A stretch of 35,058 nucleotides of DNA, taken from Lishizhenia sp. Its GTDB lineage: Bacteria; Bacteroidota; Bacteroidia; Flavobacteriales_D; Crocinitomicaceae. The stretch spans positions 1 to 35,058 of the forward strand of contig SKHH01000282.1 in NCBI GenBank assembly GCA_007117055.1, read 5' to 3'. The position numbers and the translations under genes were made by a program. Below, in pieces: positions 8,788-17,216 of this stretch; the stretch's first letter is position 1, and every line of letters starts with the position of its first letter. The notes beneath the pieces are model-generated. The model saw nothing but the letters and a program-made list of their open reading frames with translations, searched no databases and was not told the origin of the DNA.

Positions 8788-8803
8788 TTATTCCAAATTT
8801 TGC

Positions 8804-9370
8804 TTAACCCAGGCGCTTTTGAACATAGGTGTTTACCCTATTAAAGAATTGTACAGGGGTGTATGTTCTCCAATTTATATCTTCTAGTTCGCCTCCCAAT
8901 ACAAAAAATTGATCGAGGTGGATTTCTTTAAATTCAGCGATGACATGCTCATGAAAATTAAGTAAAGCAATATAACCGTCTTCTAATTCGTCAAACCACT
9001 CCTCATAATAACAGTCATCTGAGTAATGAAAATTCAAAACGTTTTCACCGATTAAAATATACTTATCTATGCCCTCATGAAGTAAATGCTCAATGATGTC
9101 TCTTTTTAATGTCATGATATCGTTGTTTATGGCGTCATTCCATTCTCCGATCAATTCAATAACAACGACGCCTTCCTCATAATCCGCAAAAAGAATTTTC
9201 ATGAACAAGGTAGGAGAACCAAAGTTGTCCCACTGAGGATGTATTACATAGTTATATACATGATCTGAAAATTCAAATTCCGAATATTCACGATTGTAGA
9301 ACGGTGAACGCTCATCTTCTGAGGCGATGTAATAATCTCTCCAGTTATAATAGGGTTCTAAATCATGCAT
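8804..9370 (-). CDS. Conserved Bacteroidota protein of unknown function
   Basis: A 188-residue soluble, strongly acidic and aromatic protein with no signal peptide or membrane segment. Notable stretches are the N-terminal EPYYNWRDYYIASEDE, a central YILIGENVLNFH and a DDCYYEEWFDELEDGY segment, followed near the C terminus by GGELEDINWRT. I recognise the overall pattern as a family shared across flavobacteria, but I know of no characterised member and no named domain. The alternation of hydrophobic strands (VVVIELIGEW, KYILIGENVL) with helices suggests a compact alpha/beta fold. It is transcribed alone, convergent with the NUDIX gene and divergent from a lipoprotein gene. Confidence 0.75.
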   Translation of the reverse strand: MHDLEPYYNWRDYYIASEDERSPFYNREYSEFEFSDHVYNYVIHPQWDNFGSPTLFMKILFADYEEGVVVIELIGEWNDAINNDIMTLKRDIIEHLLHEGIDKYILIGENVLNFHYSDDCYYEEWFDELEDGYIALLNFHEHVIAEFKEIHLDQFFVLGGELEDINWRTYTPVQFFNRVNTYVQKRLG

Positions 9371-9398
9371 GATGCGAATGTAGATTTATTCTTTGAAT

Positions 9399-9432
9399 TT
9401 TGAGTGAAAATCTTAATCGTTTTGTAATTTTG
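9399..9432 (+). promoter_or_regulatory. Promoter for the lipoprotein/asparaginase genes
   Basis: TTTG at 9399-9402 and TAATTTTG at 9425-9432 match the Bacteroidota -33/-7 boxes, with a slightly long 22-base spacer. The predicted start near 9436 leaves a leader of about 75 bases before the lipoprotein gene. Confidence 0.6.
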
Positions 9433-9510
9433 GGTACAATTAATTATGCTTCTAATAATGTTGGATTACTTTTTGTTATTCTACGTTTCAAGAGCTTAAA
9501 AAAGTAGGTT

Positions 9511-11001
9511 ATGAAATATGTTATTTTATGCGTTATTGCATGTGTTTTTATTGTTTCCTGTGAAACGAAATCGGATAGTGTCAATCTAAAAGATGTGGTA
9601 AATAACTTTATTCAAGAGGAACAAACCCCAGTTTATGGATCGATAGATTTATTTGGAATTATTCAAAAAGCAGGAGTAACTGAACTACCAGTTTTTGGAG
9701 AGTTGATTGAAGAACAATTAGAGTCTATTGGTGCTTCAATTCATATCGATCAGAAGCTTTATTTCGCTATGGATGGAGCGTTGAATGATGAAGGAACCCC
9801 TCAAAACCTTTTTGCTTTTGCAGCAGTAAAGAATAGAGATTCATTGATTGATTTGTTTTCTCGAATGGGCTACTTTTTTGAAGAAGAAAATGGGGTGTAT
9901 TATTCATTTGATATGAATTCTGCAATAGGGTTTACTGAAAGTGTATTGTCTATGGTGACTACAGACTTCGATAAAGACTCCGAAGAGGAAATTCGAAAAG
10001 TAATGTCTAAAATGAAGAGTACAGGCAAAGAAAAGTCAACGGAGGACTTATTTCAGAATCAAGGCGACTTGTTTATTGTTTCAAATTTAGGTGCTGTAGA
10101 TTTTATACCTTCCATAGATCAGGGTATCGTTGACGCAGATGAAATAGAACAAATAAAATCAATGCTTGAAGAGTTGAGGTCGATTACCAATTTGAGTTTT
10201 CTAGACGGGAAATTAAGTTTCACCAATGAATTTGAATTTGGTGATGCCATGGAGGAGTTTATGATTTTGAGCGAAGTGGATCAACAAAAAGTATTGGATA
10301 AAATCGAATTATCTAATCCAATGTTTGCTTTTTCAATGGCATTAGATATTCCAAAATTGGAAAAGTTATTGAAGAAATATAATCCAGATGCGCTAAAAGA
10401 ATTATATGCTTCTTTAGGAACTGCTGGTTTGATTTTGAGAGGACTAGGAGGGGAAGGCATTGAGTCTATTTTTGACGGTTCAATTGTAGCATCATTGGAT
10501 AATATTCAAAGTAAACTAGACCTTACAGAACTCCCAGCTTTTTCTTTACACGCTGGAGTAGGAAAAGCAGGCGAAGTATTACTTGATGTTTTATTAGACC
10601 TTGCTGATGTTGGAGAGATTCAGAAGGATAATAAAGGTAATTACGTGTTTGAAGATATTCTGTTAAAAATGCGCTCAAATGAACTGCACTTAATGAGTGC
10701 TAGTAAGTCCGGAGTTGAAAATGGTAAAACACAATTATTAAATCGTTTCCCTGATTTTGGTAGCACACCAGTTTCTTTTTTCTTTGATATTGAAAAATTA
10801 ATGCGTACCAATCCACAGTTGGTAGATCAGGATTTACGACCAGTTGTAAGCATTATGGATTATTTTACTTTTCAGATGAGTAAGGATAAGGCTTCAATGG
10901 ATTTGTACTTATTGAATAAAAATGAAAATATTTTAAAACAATTGGTGGATGCTTTACAGGAACAACTTCAAGGTTTAGCAGAGGAAGGACTAATGATATA
11001 A
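9511..11001 (+). CDS. Large lipoprotein of unknown function (possibly DUF4836-like)
   Basis: A 496-residue protein with a lipoprotein signal peptide: a hydrophobic stretch followed by FIVSC, placing the lipidated cysteine at C17. The mature part is acidic and built from repeated alpha/beta segments; motifs such as VYGSIDLFGII, LFIVSNLG and MFAFSMALDIP recall the Bacteroidota family DUF4836, but I cannot confirm membership by eye. No catalytic motif is visible. It should be anchored to the outer membrane or periplasmic face. An AGTAGG sequence seven bases upstream may assist initiation. The next gene, also a lipoprotein, starts directly after its stop codon, so the two are very likely cotranscribed. 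Confidence 0.72.
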   Translation: MKYVILCVIACVFIVSCETKSDSVNLKDVVNNFIQEEQTPVYGSIDLFGIIQKAGVTELPVFGELIEEQLESIGASIHIDQKLYFAMDGALNDEGTPQNLFAFAAVKNRDSLIDLFSRMGYFFEEENGVYYSFDMNSAIGFTESVLSMVTTDFDKDSEEEIRKVMSKMKSTGKEKSTEDLFQNQGDLFIVSNLGAVDFIPSIDQGIVDADEIEQIKSMLEELRSITNLSFLDGKLSFTNEFEFGDAMEEFMILSEVDQQKVLDKIELSNPMFAFSMALDIPKLEKLLKKYNPDALKELYASLGTAGLILRGLGGEGIESIFDGSIVASLDNIQSKLDLTELPAFSLHAGVGKAGEVLLDVLLDLADVGEIQKDNKGNYVFEDILLKMRSNELHLMSASKSGVENGKTQLLNRFPDFGSTPVSFFFDIEKLMRTNPQLVDQDLRPVVSIMDYFTFQMSKDKASMDLYLLNKNENILKQLVDALQEQLQGLAEEGLMI

Positions 11002-12048
11002 ATGATGATGCGATTTTTGGTTTTTTGGTTGGTGATGTTTATTATGGCTTGTAATCCGCAATCTAATGAAACATTGGATAGGGAAGAAGAGGAAGCTCAT
11101 ATCATTAAAAAAAGTGATCCCCCTGTTGCAATTGTAATTCATGGTGGTGCTGGAACTATTCTAAAAGAGCATTTATCGGATAGTTTAGAAAAACGATATC
11201 TATTTGTGTTGGACAGTATTATTTCTGCAGGTCATCAAGCGTTAGAAGAAGGAGAAGAAGCAGTAAATGTTGTGATAAAGGTAATCTCAGCTATGGAAGA
11301 TAGTCCTTTATTCAACGCGGGAAAAGGCGCAGTATTTACGAATGACGGTATTAATGAATTAGACGCTTCCATTATGAAAGGTAAAGATCGTTCTGCTGGA
11401 GCTGTAGCTAGAGTAAAATCAATAAAAAATCCCATTCAATTAGCTCATGTAGTGATGGAGCGTTCAAATCACGTTTTTCTGTCAGGAGATGGTGCAGAGC
11501 AATTTGCTAAAAGCCAAGGAATCGAGAAAATAGATCCTGCTTATTTTTTTGTTCAAAGTAGATATGACGCCTTACTTAGGTCTAAAGAAAAATCAAGTGT
11601 GAGCAGTGTAACGCTTTCAGAGGATGAAAAGTTTGGAACTGTTGGGTGTGTAGCGTTAGATAAAAACGGAGATATTGTGGCAGGAACATCTACAGGTGGA
11701 ATGACCAATAAACGCTTCGGTAGAATAGGAGATTCACCTATTATTGGAGCAGGGACTTACGCGGATAATCAAATCGGAGGCGTTTCAGCTACCGGTTGGG
11801 GAGAGTTTTTTATTCGGAATGTTGTTGCCTATGATATATTGGCTAGGATGCTTTATCGTAATGTTGATTTAGAACAAGCCGCTCGAGAAGTTATTTTTAA
11901 CGTACTTGAGCCACATGGTGGTGATGGCGGAGTGGTTTGTTTGGATAAAGATGGAAATGTTGCAATGGTATTTAATACTGCAGGAATGTATCGTGCGGCA
12001 ATTGACGGCAATGGGATAAAACAAGTAGGGATTTATGAAATGGATTGA
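11002..12048 (+). CDS. Isoaspartyl peptidase/L-asparaginase (Ntn-hydrolase) lipoprotein
   Basis: A 348-residue member of the plant-type asparaginase family, which removes beta-aspartyl residues from isoaspartyl dipeptides and hydrolyses asparagine. The precursor cleaves itself before a catalytic threonine, here T213 in FGTVGCVALD, followed by the GTSTGGMTNKRFGRIGDSP substrate-binding region and GAGTYAD. The N-terminal HGGAGT motif (48-53) and FNAGKGA motif (104-110) are also present, so the enzyme looks complete. Unusually for a family whose well-known E. coli member (IaaA) is not lipid-anchored, it has a signal with FIMAC, so C17 is probably lipidated and the enzyme sits in the envelope. It abuts the preceding lipoprotein gene with no gap. 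Confidence 0.9.
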   Translation: MMMRFLVFWLVMFIMACNPQSNETLDREEEEAHIIKKSDPPVAIVIHGGAGTILKEHLSDSLEKRYLFVLDSIISAGHQALEEGEEAVNVVIKVISAMEDSPLFNAGKGAVFTNDGINELDASIMKGKDRSAGAVARVKSIKNPIQLAHVVMERSNHVFLSGDGAEQFAKSQGIEKIDPAYFFVQSRYDALLRSKEKSSVSSVTLSEDEKFGTVGCVALDKNGDIVAGTSTGGMTNKRFGRIGDSPIIGAGTYADNQIGGVSATGWGEFFIRNVVAYDILARMLYRNVDLEQAAREVIFNVLEPHGGDGGVVCLDKDGNVAMVFNTAGMYRAAIDGNGIKQVGIYEMD

Positions 12049-12084
12049 TTTCCTTGACAAGTAACCATATAAACAGATTAATAC

Positions 12085-12092
12085 TAACTTTG
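12085..12092 (+). promoter_or_regulatory. Candidate -7 element for the DegT gene
   Basis: TAACTTTG at 12085-12092 fits TAnnTTTG and lies 16 bases upstream of the ATG, giving a leader of only about 14 bases. The expected -33 TTTG is absent at the normal distance (a TTG lies 28 bases upstream), so strength is uncertain. Confidence 0.45.
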
Positions 12093-12108
12093 TAAAAAGT
12101 AATTTTAC

Positions 12109-13317
12109 ATGATACCCTTTTCTCCTCCTAGAATTGATCAATTGATCATCGATGAAGTAACAGCAGTATTACAAAGCGGTTGGATTACCACTGGTCCCCG
12201 TACGAAGCAGTTTGAAAAAGATATTTCTGCTTTCTGTGGAAATAAATCTACGGTTTGCGTGAATTCATGGACAATGGGAATGCAGGTTTTTTTACATTGG
12301 TGGGGAATTGGTCCAGGGGATGAAGTTATTTTGCCTTCTTATACGTATTGTGCTTCTGGAAATGTTGTGTTGCATTCTGGAGCAAAGCTAATTTTGGTGG
12401 ACTGCGAAGAAGGAGGGTTTAATTTATCAATTGATAAGGTAAAAGAGGCAATAACTCCAAGAACAAAAGCTATTATCCCTGTTGATATTGGTGGCTTGCC
12501 TTGTGATTACAATGCTTTATTTGAATTGGTTAACCAGAAAAAAGATATCTTTCAACCATCAAATGAATTACAAGAAAAACTAGGTAGAATTTTAGTTTTA
12601 GCAGATGCAGCTCATTCTTTTGGAGGGATGTATCAGGGTAAAAGAGTAGGTTCTGTCGCAGATGTTTCAGTATTTTCTTTTCATGCTGTAAAGAACCTTA
12701 CAACTGCTGAGGGAGGTGCTATTTGTTTTAATTTACCAGAAACTTTTGATCACGATGAGATTTATCGTGCTTTTTGTATAAAAATACTACATGGTCAGTC
12801 AAAAGATGCCTTAGCTAAAACACAAAAAGGAGCATGGCGGTACGATGTGGAAGAGCCAGGTTTCAAATGTAATATGACAGATTTACAGGCGGCTATTGGA
12901 CTTATTGAACTCAGGCGTTACGAAGGGAATTTACAAAGAAGAGCACATATAATGGAGAGATATCAGGCTGCTTTTGAAAATGAAACATGGGCTATTTTAC
13001 CAAAAATAAAAGACGAAAACAAAACATCTAGTTTTCACTTGTATGGTTTACGTGTAAAAGGAGCCAATGAAAAAATGCGCGATGCGATTATTCAGGAAAT
13101 TGCTGAAAGAGATGTGGCGGTGAATGTCCATTTTCAGCCGCTTCCTTTGTTGACGGCTTACAAGAAAAGAGGTTATGATATAAAAGACTTTCCGAATGCT
13201 TGGAATCAATATCAAAATGAAATTTCTCTTCCAGTATATTATGATTTATCGGATGAAAATCTTAACACTGTAATTAAAGCAGTAAAAGACGCAGTAGAAA
13301 AAATCTTGAACACATAA
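12109..13317 (+). CDS. DegT/DnrJ/EryC1/StrS family sugar aminotransferase
   Basis: A 402-residue PLP enzyme of the family that aminates nucleotide-linked keto-sugars. It starts with the classical IPFSPPRID and GWITTGP segments, has the PLP-contacting D166-A-A-H169 and the Schiff-base lysine K195 in FSFHAVKNLTTAEGG, and ends with the FQPLPLLTAY segment typical of substrate-binding loops. The likely product is a UDP-linked amino sugar. It is followed two bases later by a small phosphoglycosyl transferase, a pairing known from Campylobacter-type glycan pathways (PglE/PglC), so it probably makes the sugar that the neighbour loads onto undecaprenyl phosphate. The dehydratase that would provide its substrate is not in the window. 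Confidence 0.92.
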   Translation: MIPFSPPRIDQLIIDEVTAVLQSGWITTGPRTKQFEKDISAFCGNKSTVCVNSWTMGMQVFLHWWGIGPGDEVILPSYTYCASGNVVLHSGAKLILVDCEEGGFNLSIDKVKEAITPRTKAIIPVDIGGLPCDYNALFELVNQKKDIFQPSNELQEKLGRILVLADAAHSFGGMYQGKRVGSVADVSVFSFHAVKNLTTAEGGAICFNLPETFDHDEIYRAFCIKILHGQSKDALAKTQKGAWRYDVEEPGFKCNMTDLQAAIGLIELRRYEGNLQRRAHIMERYQAAFENETWAILPKIKDENKTSSFHLYGLRVKGANEKMRDAIIQEIAERDVAVNVHFQPLPLLTAYKKRGYDIKDFPNAWNQYQNEISLPVYYDLSDENLNTVIKAVKDAVEKILNT

Positions 13318-13319
13318 TT

Positions 13320-13913
13320 ATGCTAAAACGACTTTTTGACCTTTTGTTTTCTGCGTTGGTGTTATTCTTTTTTCTTCCTTTTGGATTTGTTATCACTCTG
13401 ATAATTCTGGTTACAAGCAAAGGAGGGGCGTTTTACACGCAAGAAAGAATTGGTAAAAATGGAAAGCCTTTTGGGTTGTTAAAGTTCCGAACTATGCGTC
13501 AAGATTCAGATAAACTGGGAAAACTGACAGTCGGAATGCGTGACCCAAGAATTACGAAAGTAGGCTATTTTTTACGAAAGTATAAATTGGATGAATTTCC
13601 GCAATTTATCAATGTTCTGAAAGGGGAGATGAGCGTTGTTGGTCCAAGACCAGAGGTGAAAGAATATACGGATTTGTACACTGATGAACAAAGAGAAGTG
13701 TTGACAGTTAAGCCGGGTATAACGGATTACGCTTCTATTGAATATTTTGATGAAAATCGCTTGTTGGGAGAAAGTGACAACCCAAAAGAGACGTATATTA
13801 AGGAAATTATGCCTGCCAAAATTCAACTTAACAGAAAATATTTTGAATCTCCAAGCTTGAGTAAAGACCTTGATATAATCAGATTGACATTTTTAAAGAT
13901 GGTAAAAAGATAG
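13320..13913 (+). CDS. Monotopic phosphoglycosyl transferase (PglC-type bacterial sugar transferase)
   Basis: A 197-residue enzyme of the bacterial sugar transferase family that transfers a phosphosugar from a UDP-sugar to undecaprenyl phosphate, initiating glycan assembly. The length matches the minimal PglC form, with no N-terminal multispanning domain. One hydrophobic segment (about 6-31) contains the proline (P20) expected for a re-entrant membrane helix. The catalytic Asp-Glu pair is D91-E92 in KLDEFPQ, followed by GEMSVVGPRPE and KPGITDYASIEYF. In place of the common GWAQ sequence after PGIT it reads DYAS. It belongs in the same transcript as the DegT gene and is inferred to use its product. 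Confidence 0.92.
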   Translation: MLKRLFDLLFSALVLFFFLPFGFVITLIILVTSKGGAFYTQERIGKNGKPFGLLKFRTMRQDSDKLGKLTVGMRDPRITKVGYFLRKYKLDEFPQFINVLKGEMSVVGPRPEVKEYTDLYTDEQREVLTVKPGITDYASIEYFDENRLLGESDNPKETYIKEIMPAKIQLNRKYFESPSLSKDLDIIRLTFLKMVKR

Positions 13914-13934
13914 GGGGCTCTGAACTTTTATAAA

Positions 13935-14153
13935 TCAAGAAGTTTCTTGGTTACTTCTTTTTCGAGAATTCCAGCCGAATAGTTTGTAAATTGGACAAAA
14001 ACTTAAGAGGCTCGTCAATAAAAAAACTGTTCCTATTGTTATAATGGTGTAAGCCAACCACCCATTTAAGATATCAAAAATGAAAAGTCCTATAGCTATT
14101 AAGAAAAGTACAAAGCGAATCAATCGGTCGGTATTACTAATGTTCATGTTCAT
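13935..14153 (-). CDS. DUF2892 small inner-membrane protein
   Basis: A 72-residue protein with two membrane helices separated by a short turn (about 11-28 and 33-50) and the family pattern: an N-terminal NxxxxDRLIRF, then LTSLLSFCPIYKLFGWNS. The C-terminal tail is basic. DUF2892 proteins occur alone or fused to rhodanese domains (as in YgaP); their function is unknown. It lies between two plus-strand units, converging on the sugar transferase and diverging from the subtilase. Confidence 0.85.
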   Translation of the reverse strand: MNMNISNTDRLIRFVLFLIAIGLFIFDILNGWLAYTIITIGTVFLLTSLLSFCPIYKLFGWNSRKRSNQETS

Positions 14154-14269
14154 AATTCAAATTTAATTTTTTTATTGATACATTGTATTCGCGTTTACAT
14201 TTTATTTTGTTAAAAAGTGATGGATGGTGCAATTTAGAGGTGTGAACTAAATGAGTCTTTTATTTTTCG

Positions 14270-14277
14270 TAGATTTG
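14270..14277 (+). promoter_or_regulatory. Candidate -7 element for the subtilase gene
   Basis: TAGATTTG at 14270-14277 fits TAnnTTTG and sits 16 bases before the ATG, so the leader would be about 14 bases. No clear -33 box is present at the usual spacing. Confidence 0.45.
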
Positions 14278-14293
14278 AAAAAAATATGTTGTC

Positions 14294-16495
14294 ATGAAAT
14301 TATTATTTGTTTTTGTAATTACGCTTTTTTTCTCGTTTGAACTATTATCACAAGCAGAAACTAATGCCTCGGTTAAAATGTTTAACTTAGAATATAGTAA
14401 TGCGTTAAAAAATAACGACGCCACGGCATTCTCTAAATTAGTTAGGGATTATGAATTAATTAAAATAGACGGTGAATATTTTATTGGGGTATTAGCCCTT
14501 GTTGATGAGAACTTTATTGATCAAACTAGTTTAGCAGATTTAGAAGTAAAAAACGATACTAAAATTGCTGATTTATGGACATTTCGTGTTCCAATTAGTA
14601 AATTCAATTCTTTTTTGAATGTACAAGGAATTAAATATGTTGAAGTGGGAGAGCCTGTTTCAGAAGATTTAATTGATGATTTACCTTCTACACGTGCAGA
14701 TAGTGTTCATGCAGGCCTCGGAGGTTTACTTCAAAGTTATACAGGAAAAGACGTTGTAATATGTGTTATAGATTGGGGGTTTGATTATACACACCCTACA
14801 TTTTACGATACGACTTTTTCAAAACTTCGATTAACACGCGCTTGGGATCAAAATAAATTTGTTGGAACCCCTCCGGAAGGCTACAATTTTGGAGTAGAAT
14901 ATGCGGGAACAGAGGAGTTATTAGCTGCTGGCTCAGATACCACTTATGTTTTCGGTTCAGGTAGTCATGGTGCTCATGTAGCTGGTATTGCCGGTGGAGC
15001 TGGAGCTGGACAAGGATATGTTGGCTCAGCGCCAGAATCTGAATTGATTTTTATTTCGTTACGCAGAGACGCTCCTTCTTTAATCGATGCGTTTTCTTAC
15101 GCCATTAATTATGCAGCATCCGTAAATAAACCTATTGTTTTTAACATGAGCTTTGGATCACATTTAGGGCCTCATGATGGTACATCTTTAAAGAACTATG
15201 GTATTGACATTTTGCATGGTCCAGGGAAGATTTTTGTTGGTTCCGCAGGAAATAATGGTTCTTCTAATGCTAACTTCCACTTGGATTATGATTTTTCACA
15301 AAATCAAGGGGATACGATAACAACTACAGTAAATTTTGACAGTCAACCGGAACAATTCGGACAAACACTTTCCATGTGGGGCTCTGCTCATTCAGATTTT
15401 GCTGTTTCCATTTTATTGGCGTCTACTTCTCATGATTCCGTATATCAAACGCCTTACTACAGCTCGCTGAACGAACCTACTTTCATTGATACAATTTTAG
15501 TAGGAATTAATGATACTTTAATTATTCGTATGCAATCAACACGAAGTTTCTTTTTAAATGATAAACCAAATATTCGATTGGAGATAAAGAACACCTCTTC
15601 CAATAGAGCAGTGTTACATGCAACATCACAAAATACACACTTACATATCTGGAATAATGTTCGCATGAATAACCGTTATACCAATTGGGGTGTTCCACTT
15701 ACGAGTGTTTACCCAGGTTCTTTGGCGGGAAATAATGAATATGGACTAGGTGAGCCTGCTGGAGTAGGAAGAAATGTGATTACAGTAGCTTCTTATAGAG
15801 CGGAACAGTTTGCGCCAAATGGAAATTTATTGTTTGGAAACATTTCTGGTTTCAGTAGTTTTGGCCCTACCGTAGATGAGCGTATAAAGCCAGATATTGC
15901 TTCAACAGGACAAGCGGTGTATTCATCTTTAAATTCATTTGATTATACGAGTAATCCTTCATTTCCTTTTGAGTTTGAGGGTAAAACGTATGGTTGGGCT
16001 TCTTTTTCAGGAACTTCTATGTCTGGTCCTATGGTAGCAGGTATTGTAGCTTTAATGTTGGAAGCACATCCTACGTTGAGTGCTGTTCAAGCAAAAGCTG
16101 TATTGAAAGAGACGGCTCGTTTGGATGATCGTACAGGTGAAATTGGCTCAGAAGGACACTTGCAATGGGGTTGGGGTAAGGCGAATGCTCTAGCTGCAGT
16201 GAAAGCAGTAGAAGTGTTAGCAAGTACCGATGAAATGGAGATGGAACAGTCGTTATTTACGGTATTTCCTAATCCTGCTTCGGATTATTTAACTATTCGT
16301 TTAGACGATGTTCATCAATCGGAAATTTTGGAAATCGAATTATTTGGAATAGATGGAAAAATTTCTAGAAAGTTTGCTGGTGATCAACAGAATGAGATGA
16401 CAATTTCCATTACTGATATTCCTAATGGAGTGTATTATGTAAGGGCGAATACTCAAAATCGATTTGGTATTAAGAAAGTAGTTGTAGCCCACTAA
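14294..16495 (+). CDS. S8 family subtilisin-like serine protease with T9SS sorting domain
   Basis: A 733-residue secreted protease. The signal peptide covers roughly residues 1-20. A prodomain-like region (about 25-130) precedes the catalytic domain. The triad is D160 (VICVIDWGFDYTHP), H225 (GSHGAHVAGI) and S575 (FSGTSMSGP); the oxyanion asparagine is probably in GSAGNNGSS. A long insert of beta-rich sequence separates His from Ser (about 330-480), as in other Bacteroidota subtilases. The final 80 residues, starting around FTVFPNPAS, form a type A sorting domain, so the enzyme is expected at the cell surface or released. A role in degrading external protein or maturing other surface proteins is inferred from the family. 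Two smaller genes follow closely and may share the transcript. Confidence 0.95.
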   Translation: MKLLFVFVITLFFSFELLSQAETNASVKMFNLEYSNALKNNDATAFSKLVRDYELIKIDGEYFIGVLALVDENFIDQTSLADLEVKNDTKIADLWTFRVPISKFNSFLNVQGIKYVEVGEPVSEDLIDDLPSTRADSVHAGLGGLLQSYTGKDVVICVIDWGFDYTHPTFYDTTFSKLRLTRAWDQNKFVGTPPEGYNFGVEYAGTEELLAAGSDTTYVFGSGSHGAHVAGIAGGAGAGQGYVGSAPESELIFISLRRDAPSLIDAFSYAINYAASVNKPIVFNMSFGSHLGPHDGTSLKNYGIDILHGPGKIFVGSAGNNGSSNANFHLDYDFSQNQGDTITTTVNFDSQPEQFGQTLSMWGSAHSDFAVSILLASTSHDSVYQTPYYSSLNEPTFIDTILVGINDTLIIRMQSTRSFFLNDKPNIRLEIKNTSSNRAVLHATSQNTHLHIWNNVRMNNRYTNWGVPLTSVYPGSLAGNNEYGLGEPAGVGRNVITVASYRAEQFAPNGNLLFGNISGFSSFGPTVDERIKPDIASTGQAVYSSLNSFDYTSNPSFPFEFEGKTYGWASFSGTSMSGPMVAGIVALMLEAHPTLSAVQAKAVLKETARLDDRTGEIGSEGHLQWGWGKANALAAVKAVEVLASTDEMEMEQSLFTVFPNPASDYLTIRLDDVHQSEILEIELFGIDGKISRKFAGDQQNEMTISITDIPNGVYYVRANTQNRFGIKKVVVAH

Positions 16496-16510
16496 TCTTT
16501 TAGATTAAAT

Positions 16511-17212
16511 ATGATGGTGTCCATTTTACGTTGGTCGAGTATTCTTCTAATGGTTGGTTTGATTTATTCCTGCCGCAACGAATCAGTCCCTGAAGTTGCT
16601 TATAAAGGAGCACTGAGGAATGCAATGAAACATAATGACCTTAGTGCTTACGCAGATTTAGAAGATTTTAAAAATCTGTCAAATCTTTATGCGTTGGGCG
16701 CGTTAGAGGGGCTTTCTGGTGAGGTGATGGTTATTAATAGTATTCCGTATGTGTCTCAATCCACAGAAGGTGGAGTGAAGGTTGAAAATAGTTGGGATCA
16801 TAAAGCAAACTTTCTGGTCTACGCACAAGTAGAAGATTGGAAAGAATATGCATTGCCCATCGAGTTAAAAACCTTAAGTCAACTGGCAAAATTTATTGAA
16901 GAATTGGATGTGAAAAAACCAACTCCATTTTTAGTAGAAGGTCTCATTACTTCAGCATCTTGGCATGTAGTGAATTGGGATAAAAATGATAGTATTCATA
17001 CGCATGAAAAGCATATCAAGTCTGGAGCGTATGATACGTTTATCAGTCAACCAGTAACTATACTTGGTTTTTATTCCACTGAACATAAAGGCATATTTAC
17101 ACATCATTCTTTACCAATACATGCGCATGTGAAAACTGATGGCTTGGGGATTACAGCTCATTTGGATGAGGTTGTTTTTGGGGAAAATATGATTTTAAAA
17201 CTACCAAAATAG
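16511..17212 (+). CDS. Acetolactate decarboxylase-like lipoprotein
   Basis: A 233-residue protein with a lipoprotein signal (LIYSC, lipidated C21). The body matches the alpha-acetolactate decarboxylase family: LYALGALEGLSGEV around 59-72, containing the conserved E71, and near the C terminus H204-A-H206 with H217 eleven residues later, the same spacing as the three zinc ligands of the characterised Bacillus enzyme. Classical family members convert acetolactate to acetoin. This one stops 16 residues after the last histidine, so the C-terminal segment that supplies an additional active-site glutamate in that enzyme appears to be missing. It also sits in the envelope, where acetolactate is not expected, so the true substrate may differ. 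It is 15 bases after the subtilase and 4 before the transglutaminase-like gene. Confidence 0.8.
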   Translation: MMVSILRWSSILLMVGLIYSCRNESVPEVAYKGALRNAMKHNDLSAYADLEDFKNLSNLYALGALEGLSGEVMVINSIPYVSQSTEGGVKVENSWDHKANFLVYAQVEDWKEYALPIELKTLSQLAKFIEELDVKKPTPFLVEGLITSASWHVVNWDKNDSIHTHEKHIKSGAYDTFISQPVTILGFYSTEHKGIFTHHSLPIHAHVKTDGLGITAHLDEVVFGENMILKLPK

Positions 17213-17216
17213 TTCG

